Below, piece after piece: positions 57,268-64,000 of a stretch of DNA of 64,000 bases (position 1 is the first letter of the stretch; the number at the start of each line of letters is the position of its first letter). The notes under the pieces were generated by a model. The model saw only the letters and a list, made by a program, of their open reading frames with translations. It did no database searches and was not told the origin of the DNA. The DNA comes from Pachyseris speciosa (lineage: Eukaryota > Cnidaria > Anthozoa > Scleractinia > Pachyseridae): NCBI GenBank assembly GCA_016490735.1, contig JAEMWC010000237.1, positions 792,001-856,000 on the forward strand, written 5' to 3'. Both the position numbers and the translations under genes were made by a program.

Positions 57268-60200
57268 CTGCCAGTGAAGCATACAAACGAATAAATAAGC
57301 AAAGAATTTTTCTTTCATTGCTGCTTTATGACTACAAAATACATAAATCGCAAAGGGATTTTTTGAGAAGGAAGGATCCTTTTCCTCGTTTAGTCGTTAA
57401 ATTACCTGCGTGGTTATGAAATTATATTTTTCAGATAGAACATTGAACAAAAGTGTGATAGTCAGATATAATTGCAAAAGAATCGAGTTATCTCGTAAAC
57501 AGAATCTTTGTTATAATAATCCTACCACCAAGTAAGCAAGGATCGTATTTCTGCCCAGAGCTATACTTTAGCAATAGCAAAAAGAAGAAAACCTGGTCAA
57601 GTTTAAAACTGCCATGATCTCAATCACATCTTCTGTCGTTCACCCGCATGCGCAGTTTAGATGCGAACGGTCTCTTTCTTCTACTAAGCTCTGTAGTGGA
57701 TGAAAATGTTTGATCGTTTAGCCGGGGCTTTACCGTCAATTCTTTGCGCGCGTGATCTGAGGGAAAAAATACGACTGCTTGCAGTTTACCCCGAAATTGA
57801 GTGTATGACTTTTATTTATTCACATTTATTTGTTGAAGATTCGTGGCTTTCTCAAGAACCAACAAAATACAGGGGCACCCAACGACAAGTTTCGGTAGAT
57901 ATCTGTGCGGTGGAGGGTAGTTCACCTTAGGCGCACTCTGATTTTCGTAGCTGAAATATGACCTAAAAGATTCGCAATGGGGAAATCATAACCCCTGAGG
58001 TTTTCGGAAAGGTCGTAATTGCTGTTTTTGGCAGTCAAAAACGTCAGCTAGCATTTTCGAAAAGAAAGTAGTTCCTTTGAAAGTTCGTGGAAAGTTCATT
58101 TCAGGTAGAATTTTTTCAAAGGAAGATTTTGCTCCCTAATATTTTCGCGCAATTAAAATTTCAGCTAGGGAATCCCAATAGATGAAATTCTTCTAGCTAA
58201 CGAAAACATCACTTTAAACGGGCTTCAAACACCATAAGGTACTTAAAAATGCCTTTCTACAGCTTTTGGTTGGTTTGGCTCGTTGGGTGCCCTTGAAAAT
58301 AACCAGCCTCAAGTCCGGTTTGATAGCGTCGGTTGGGAGGGCACCGCATCGGTGTCGTACGATCAGAGCCTGAAAGCTTTAGAGAATGATCAAGTTAAAA
58401 GTGTGGGCTGATGACAATTGCCTCAATTTAGACCAGCTGATTTCTTACTTACCAAGCAGGAGAATATGATAGCGATAAGCCCAATCACCCAATTACAGAA
58501 CAGGAATGTGAATATGGACAATCCGATATAGTTTGAGGGGCGAGGAACCACTGGTACAATGACCGCTTGAGTGGTCTGAAGACCCTGAAATACATAATAA
58601 CGTAAGTGTTCTTTCTCCGATGTACTATCCCTTTCAGTCCCATGGGATTTGCAATGTATGTTCTGTGAATGTCGACAATGAGGCAAAAGACGACATGCAG
58701 TGACCTTCGATCATTTTAAACAGCCTGTTTGAAAGAGGGAACAGGAAAGCCGCAAAATATGTTATAGATTAGGGCAATTGACTCGCAAAAAGACACGTTT
58801 TTTTCAAATTTTGAAAGTGTGATTGCTGAACAACCGACTTACGAAATTTGAAGCTTTAATTTGGAGAAGTCAGTTTTTTATTTTGACTGAAATATTCTAT
58901 TTAGTGATCCGCCATTACAAACTTCAAAATCTTGAGGGAACTGGATCGAGGACAATATGACGTAGAAAGCTAACAAGAGTAAGAATGCAGTGTGTGTAAA
59001 CCCGGCTGATTTAGTATGCAGCATGGGAATTTTGAGATTTCAGACCCTCAAACTCGTGTTTTGCATACTTAATAAGCTGCATTCACATACTGCAATTTTA
59101 GACCAGTGAGTAAATGACATCATTTTATCCTGGACCCAGCTCTCCGAGGCCTCATCGGTCAGTTATGAACATGAGTAATGGCGGACCGTTAAATTAAAAA
59201 GTTGCACTCAAAGTAAACAGTCTTGCTTGAAATTAAAGCTTAAAATTTTGCTAGTCGGGTTTTAAGCAAACACACTTTCGAAATTTGAAGAAAAAAGACA
59301 AGTGATTTTCTGATCGTAGTAGCACTTTAATAATTTTTAAATAGCTCAACAATTAGATAGCGCATTATTTACAAACTTTTAAGCTTTGCCCTAAATAAGG
59401 ACAATAATTTGCTGTTTTTAATGTCATTGTCTAAGTTGTTCCAGTCCTAGAGGCTTGATAAATGAAAGTTTGCTTGCCCCAATTGGTACGCACACGAGGA
59501 AAGTGTAAATCATTGCTTCTGCGAGTTAGATGAGAACGAAAACTACTATTGCGTCTGTCGTCAAATTTAAAATCAATTTCCGACAGATATTTTTGCATCA
59601 TAACACAGCGATGGAAATGTCGTCTCTTTAAAAGGGTCTTTAGGTCCAAACGATCTATGCCTTAGTTGATGAACTTCTTGGTGGTAAATTAAGCAGGACC
59701 TTGGCTGCGTTGTTTTGAAGAACTTGCAGCTGACCCATAAGCGTGTCGTTATTTTTGTTACCCCACACAGTGTTTCCATAGTCAAAGAGTGGGACGATTA
59801 AGCAATTGCATTTATAGTCACGGTTAGCTTAGCATGTAGAGGCAAAAGATGATAAATGTATATTCCCACTACGAAATTGGTATACCCTCAAAATATAGCT
59901 TAATTTGCAGCTCTCATCACTGTGTAAGTTTTTTAAGCCTAGGTCGGTTTTATTGACTGATAACGAAATGTGTACCACATATTATATCACGCCATAGAAA
60001 ATACGACCAATCAGAGTGCAGGAAAGCCGTTGTATAGTACTCGGTATTCCACCGAACCTTCCCATCGCCCACCACATTGAGTGTGTATGGTATGTATTTT
60101 CTATGACACGGTTTAAAATAGTTATGCAAAGCGTTCTTGTGATATACCATGAAATTTCCTACTTGTGACTTGTGTTTTTTTACATGCACAAGAAGAAAAT

Positions 60201-60278
60201 GCAAGTAACTCGCTAGGTATACCACTCGAAAGCATTGCATAGCCAGTATATGTCCATCAGTATGATCGATAGATAGAT

Positions 60279-60319
<41 letters not shown>

Positions 60320-62710
60320 GTCAATCAACCAATCAATTAGTCAACCAGTCAATCAATGGTGCCAGTCTCCCTACAGTTTCTGGTGTGGGGAATTGCGACA
60401 TGAAAATTGTATTTAGGATTGACTTTCCAAAAAATCAAAATCAAAATCAAAAGCCATGGGTTTTGCATGTTGATTCGCTGACTGTTTTTACTGATACATG
60501 TTCAGCTGTGAATGGCATCGGTCCTCGGACGTTTCCCTTGGAAACTGGGACAAGGCAGGGAACAGCCATATGAACGAGATTCTCTGAAATAACGGGGTTG
60601 AAAAGTATTAAACAGGCAAGACACTTACAGGTTGCATTATTACAGTATGGGTTTGCTGGACCGACTGAACAGTTTGAGGAGGATACCCAGGCTGTGCAGC
60701 AGTAAACGGATGAGGACCCGGGTAATGGGGCTGTTGTGGTGGGTAACCTCCTTTCGCCGGGTAACCAGGCTGCACTGGTTGGCCTGGGTAGCCAGGTTGT
60801 GGTTGAATGGTTGATGGCCCTGCACCAGCTGGCTGCTCTGTGTAAGGTGGGGGCGAAGAAACATCTTAAATAAAACAAACAAATAAGTAAGCAAACAAAC
60901 AAAAGCAAAACAATTCATATATAAAATTTGGGATTATTTAAGCAATTATTCTTCATTTAAGAATTCTGAGGTAACAAAAGCCACGCAACAGTAACAGTAC
61001 AGAACAGTAACAGTAATTTATTTACCCATGTTAACGTCTAAGAGCACAAGTGCTCGTTCAATATACGAACGTGCATTAAGTCTACAATTATAAAGTTAAA
61101 TGTATGATCTAAAATCTATATACACATAAATGTGATAAAATATAAAATTACAGGAAATTACTGAAAATTACAGCTGAATAGAGCTTAGCTTAGACTTAAA
61201 AATATTATTATTATCTACACTGTGAATGATATATGAAATGAATCATATATGAACTGCGGAAATGAAATCAAATGAAGAATGATCCTCGCAGTTGTGGATT
61301 TTTAGCTAAAATGGTTTCAAATTGGGACACTCGAGACTATGGTGACTTACATTGATACAAAAGTAAGCAAGATAATTATCTTAATATTAAGTAATATTGG
61401 TTTATTGCAAGGGATTCTCTAAATATTAATTTTTTGAAGTTTATTGAGAGACTTTGCAAACTTTAGTTTTTATTACTCGAGTCAAATAAAATCGCTTTAA
61501 GTCACCTTAAGTCGCCTTAAATCGCCTAAAGTCGCGATGTTTTTTTTTTTTTTTGCCAATTTTGCTTAAGTCGCCTTAAGTCGCCTTAAATCGCCCAAAG
61601 TAGCCTTAAGTTATGGCGACTTAAGATCCCAGAGTAGGCCTATTATCGGCCAGCTTGGCATCCTCTGGAAGTTTATTCCATTATTGAACGCACTTATAAG
61701 TAAAAGAGTTCTTCATGAAATTAAGATTAAATTTGAGAACACAAAGATTAACACCGTTACCTCTTAAATTGTAAGACGTCTTCCTTATACTAAAAAAGTC
61801 TCTAATGTAATTCGGCCCTATATTCCTAACGCATTTAAATAATAAGATCAGAGATTGCTGCTTTTTCCTACACTTACATATACTTAAGAGTTCTTGGCAA
61901 GACAATGATTTCCCGTGCCCTGTCAGTGTCCTTAATATATAATGATTGGCATCTTCAAGTTTATTGACCAGGACTTTCCCCACCCCTAACAGGAGGGAAC
62001 TACAGTATTCTAGATGTGGTAAAATAAAAGACTTATATAATGCTAGTATAATGTCCATAGGTACAAAGCGCCTAATTCTCCTAAGTGCGCTGGTCTTCGC
62101 ATACGCAAGAAAGTGAAAGATCAGGCAAGAAACAAATTACTTTAATCTTTGATGTTTTAGGTCTTGCCTACAGACTACACCATAATCAAAATTCTTCATC
62201 TTCTCATCGTTATAAAGAAACGACTATTATTCTGCAAATGGTTGAAAGATTCGTACTGCTCATCTCTAGATAACTCATCACTAATGGCCAATTTGTAGAC
62301 AAATTTGGGGTTACAGATCGTGGGGACTTTGCGAATTAATTCTAAACCTTGCTCAGTTCTGAAAATTTAACACCCCTACCCGACCACATAAACTCCCCAA
62401 GGTCATTTACCCAAGGTTAGCAGGAAGATATTAATTGGGCAGACAATCAATAAAGTAATGACACAACTCACAAAATTTAGAAAACGTTGGGTAACCTAGA
62501 CCTCTGAAAGACCTTAGGTCACAAGAGTAGTAAGACTAGGATGAGAGTGTTACGAGTAAAGCAATAAGAACTACCAAATTCCTACATCACTGAGTAAACG
62601 ATATTTACTTGAGCTGTTGATGTCTCTAAGCGCTCTGACGCATTTACACCCTGGAATAACGTCATACCTTCATTACCTTGAGGAACGTTAACTGTCTTGT
62701 CGTCGGCCAT
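57103..62710 (-). CDS. Gene B: CD225/dispanin proline-rich membrane protein (IFITM/PRRT1-like), complete
   Basis: Exons 62677-62710 (34 nt), 60629-60864 (236 nt), 58453-58584 (132 nt) and 57103-57267 (165 nt) join to 567 nt, i.e. 188 residues plus stop. All borders have GT/AG sites; phases are 1, 0, 0. The N-terminus MADDKTVNVPQ is followed by SPPPYTEQPAG with a PPxY motif (possible WW-domain ligand), then repeats such as PGYPGQPVQPGYPAKGGYPP. The CD225 domain has hydrophobic segment 1 (NYIGLSIFTFLFCNWVIGLI), the loop YDRGDYEQARSNSNIAKWLN, and helix 2 with a short end. Dispanins sit in plasma and endosomal membranes with the N-terminus cytosolic; some restrict virus entry, others act at synapses. 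No specific role can be assigned here. I am confident in family and exons. Confidence 0.93.
58453..58584 (-). CDS. Gene B exon 3, CD225 first half
   Basis: Acceptor TATTTCAG, donor TTG|GTAAGT. GLQTTQAVIVPVVPRPSNY then hydrophobic segment ending FSCL. Confidence 0.93.
59431..59790 (-). mobile_element. LINE C-terminal fragment in gene B intron 2
   Basis: Two - strand frames give the C-terminal domain of a LINE ORF2: CGVTKITTRLWVSCKFFKTT region, then LDLKTLLKRRHFHRCVMMQK, FKFDDRRNSSFRSHLTRRSN, and a terminal FIYQASRTGT. Frameshifted near 59640; no RT core. Confidence 0.75.
60278..60357 (+). repeat. (CAAT)n microsatellite
   Basis: About ten perfect CAAT/ATCA units, then degenerate GTCAATCAACCAATCA units. 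It lies in gene B intron 2. Confidence 0.92.
60629..60864 (-). CDS. Gene B exon 2, proline-rich with PPPY
   Basis: Acceptor TTTTAAG, donor CCT|GTAAGT. DVSSPPPYTEQ to THTVIMQP, rich in P, G, Y and Q. Confidence 0.92.
61222..61312 (-). mobile_element. SINE body/tail fragment
   Basis: On the - strand CAACTGCGAGGATCATTC is followed by CATTTGATTTCATTTCCGCA and ATATATGATTCATTTCATAT. The first block matches the body of the SINE at 29722-29885. The tRNA head is absent. Confidence 0.7.
61485..61625 (+). repeat. Degenerate decamer repeat GTCGCCTTAA
   Basis: AAGTCGCCTTAA and close variants occur about ten times on either side of a 17-base T run, with one inverted unit (GGCGACTTAAG) at the end. It is in gene B intron 1. 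Confidence 0.8.
61640..62060 (-). mobile_element. LINE C-terminal fragment in gene B intron 1
   Basis: A 125-codon - strand frame reads LALYKSFILPHLEYCSSLL, VNKLEDANHYILRTLTGH, LLFKCVRNIGPNYIRDFF, RKTSYNLRGNGVNL: the C-terminal domain of a CR1/RTE-like LINE ORF2, 5'-truncated just after the RT. Confidence 0.85.
62677..62710 (-). CDS. Gene B exon 1
   Basis: MADDKTVNVPQ plus one base; donor CAAG|GTAATG. The same short exon is duplicated at 46695-46731, supporting the start codon. Confidence 0.88.
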
Positions 62711-62954
62711 TAGATATTAGATTTGATGATACTCGGTAAATACTGAGCTCACGTGCATCCAAACTTAATAGGCCTAAAATATAAAAATCATTCATGAGAG
62801 ATTCTGATATTTTGATAAAGCGTCAGTTAACACCAGGCATTCTCACTGTTTAACAAAAGGTATTCGTTTGACAAGTTGTGTTATCATGTGTATACGTAAG
62901 TCATAGCCTTTACTTATCTTGATCTCCAAAGATAAAAAATATATAAATAATAAT
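62711..62954 (-). promoter_or_regulatory. Candidate promoter-side region of gene B
   Basis: The 0.24 kb upstream of the ATG is preserved in order, though diverged, upstream of the exon-1 copy at 46731. I see no certain TATA box or other element, so its promoter role is inferred from position only. Confidence 0.35.
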
Positions 62955-64000
62955 TCAATATTTCTCCCACCCAGTAAGTTGCGAAAAATATGAAGAATAG
63001 TTACAGACAAATTTAGGTAGACTGAGAGTAGTCTCTAATTTCCGCGATGCACTGCCGGGCGGGAGAAAGGCACGCGCGCGCGCGAAGTTGCGAGGAGACG
63101 CGACGTGAGGAGAGCGCCGAAAATTAGCTCCCCTCTCGTCGCGCCTCCTCGCAACTTCGCGCGCGCGTCTTTCGCCCGCCCCACAATCCACCGCCGAAAT
63201 TACAGACTACTCGCAGTCTAAAATTTAGGCGAAAATACTCTGATGGCTGTGTAGACGTCAGCGACAAAAATTAGGCAAGAAATAAAAGCAAAAGAAACAA
63301 ACAAAATCCAAGGAACTCGTGTGTGTGTGTTTTTTTAAATTCCTTCGGATGGTACTCGTGCGTACCGACATGCTTTTATATTTTTCGTTATTGTTAGTCG
63401 TTTGAATATCAACCTTTCGCCCTAACGGTCAAATAAGCGAGCTGTAACTAGAATGTCGTCCAGTGACTCTTATTCTGAAGTAATTTAGCGGTGCACGAGC
63501 AACAAAACAATACTGTTGATTGCTCGCGATGTCATGTCTAATAGTTGTCTCTGTGCAATTTGATGCGTATAAGTCCTCGAAACTTCGTTTCCTGGGCTAA
63601 AAGAAGTTTTGAGAACTTCAAATTTCTGCGGGGCAACTATTAACCTAATATTCGACGCATTCGTGGTGAGTTAGAGAACAGAAACCATTTGAAAAAGGCG
63701 CTTCGTTTTGATTATTAACAAAGAATATTCTGAAGAGCGCTCTATTGACATACATTTGCAAAAACCGGCAAAGAATAATCAGCATCTAGATCCAAGTAAA
63801 AGATGACGTATTTATAAACATATCTAATATAAATTGCTAACCAGTGTCATACGCTTCCAACTGAACGGATCGACTTAAACATTGATATGATATCATCAAT
63901 AACAAGTGTATCTGGCATTGTATTAGTAGAAGTGTGCTGAATTCATCGAACAAGCGAATTTCTGTCACTAGACTAATAACTCTCTTCCATCATTTGTATC
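62955..64000 (+). repeat. Diverged single copy of the 1508-bp array unit (runs off right edge)
   Basis: From ATATTTCTCCCACCCAGTAAG onward it follows the array unit in order (GGAACTCGTGT, GACATGCTT, CTTTCGCCCTAAC, TGTCATCCAG-like, CTTCGTTTCCTGGGCTAAAA, AACATTGATATGATATCATC). It has a MITE insertion (63018-63220) and lacks about 130 bp near 63645 that array units have. The array's open frames are broken here. Confidence 0.9.
63018..63220. mobile_element. 203-bp palindromic MITE with 9-bp target duplication
   Basis: It is flanked by AAATTTAGG at 63009-63017 and 63221-63229. Ends are inverted (TAGACTGAGAGTAGTCT and AGACTACTCGCAGTCTA), and the GC-rich inside (CGCGCGCGAAGTTGCGAGGA ... TCCTCGCAACTTCGCGCGCG) also folds back. 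The array units lack it. Confidence 0.92.

Overview
The window looks like nuclear DNA of an early-branching animal, most likely a cnidarian such as a stony coral or sea anemone. The reasons are intron-split animal genes with GT/AG boundaries, tRNA-derived SINEs, CR1/jockey-like LINEs, and DIRS- and Ngaro-like tyrosine-recombinase (YR) retroelements. No species can be named from the sequence alone, and the cnidarian call is inference. Most of the window is repetitive; real host coding sequence is a small fraction.

Host genes. Two CD225/dispanin genes (the superfamily that includes IFITM and PRRT1) are reconstructed exon by exon. Gene A is on the + strand (exons 32343-32603, 33036-33233, 36065-36190, 41084-41221). 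Gene B is on the - strand (62677-62710, 60629-60864, 58453-58584, 57103-57267) and gives a complete 188-residue product with a proline-rich tail, a PPPY motif and a C-terminal CD225 domain. The intron that splits the CD225 domain has the same place and phase in both. A broken copy of gene B's first two exons lies at 45500-46731, and a broken copy of its last exon at 56245-56405. An unidentified gene enters at the left edge on the - strand (exon 1-373, probable first exon 1484-1873), with a 1-kb palindrome in its presumed intron.

Repeat layout. 415-1466: long palindrome. 4062-5165: minisatellite of about 80 bp units. 7130-17682: seven head-to-tail, nearly identical units of about 1508 bp; a diverged single unit lies just upstream of gene B at 62955-64000. 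18211-23300: small DNA transposons, inverted repeats and a 5'-truncated LINE. 23518-27006: decayed Ngaro-like element (gag with zinc knuckle, RT, RNase H tail, YR). 29722-31720: two SINEs, a nested MITE-like repeat and a LINE fragment. 33269-40852: gene A introns filled by a LINE, a MITE and a 4.56-kb DIRS element with inverted terminal repeats and an internal complementary region. 41555-45490: a tRNA-like foldback and dispersed repeats. 47151-51921: a 4.77-kb YR element with split direct repeats in the order X1...Y1-X2-Y2, in which I see a YR but no gag or RT. 51925-55800: duplications and MITEs. 59431-62058: LINE, SINE and simple repeats in gene B introns.

The strongest candidates for something undescribed are the YR-only split-repeat element at 47151-51921, the homogenised 7 x 1508 bp array whose unit resembles the upstream flank of gene B, and the dispanin cluster with its layered pseudogenes.
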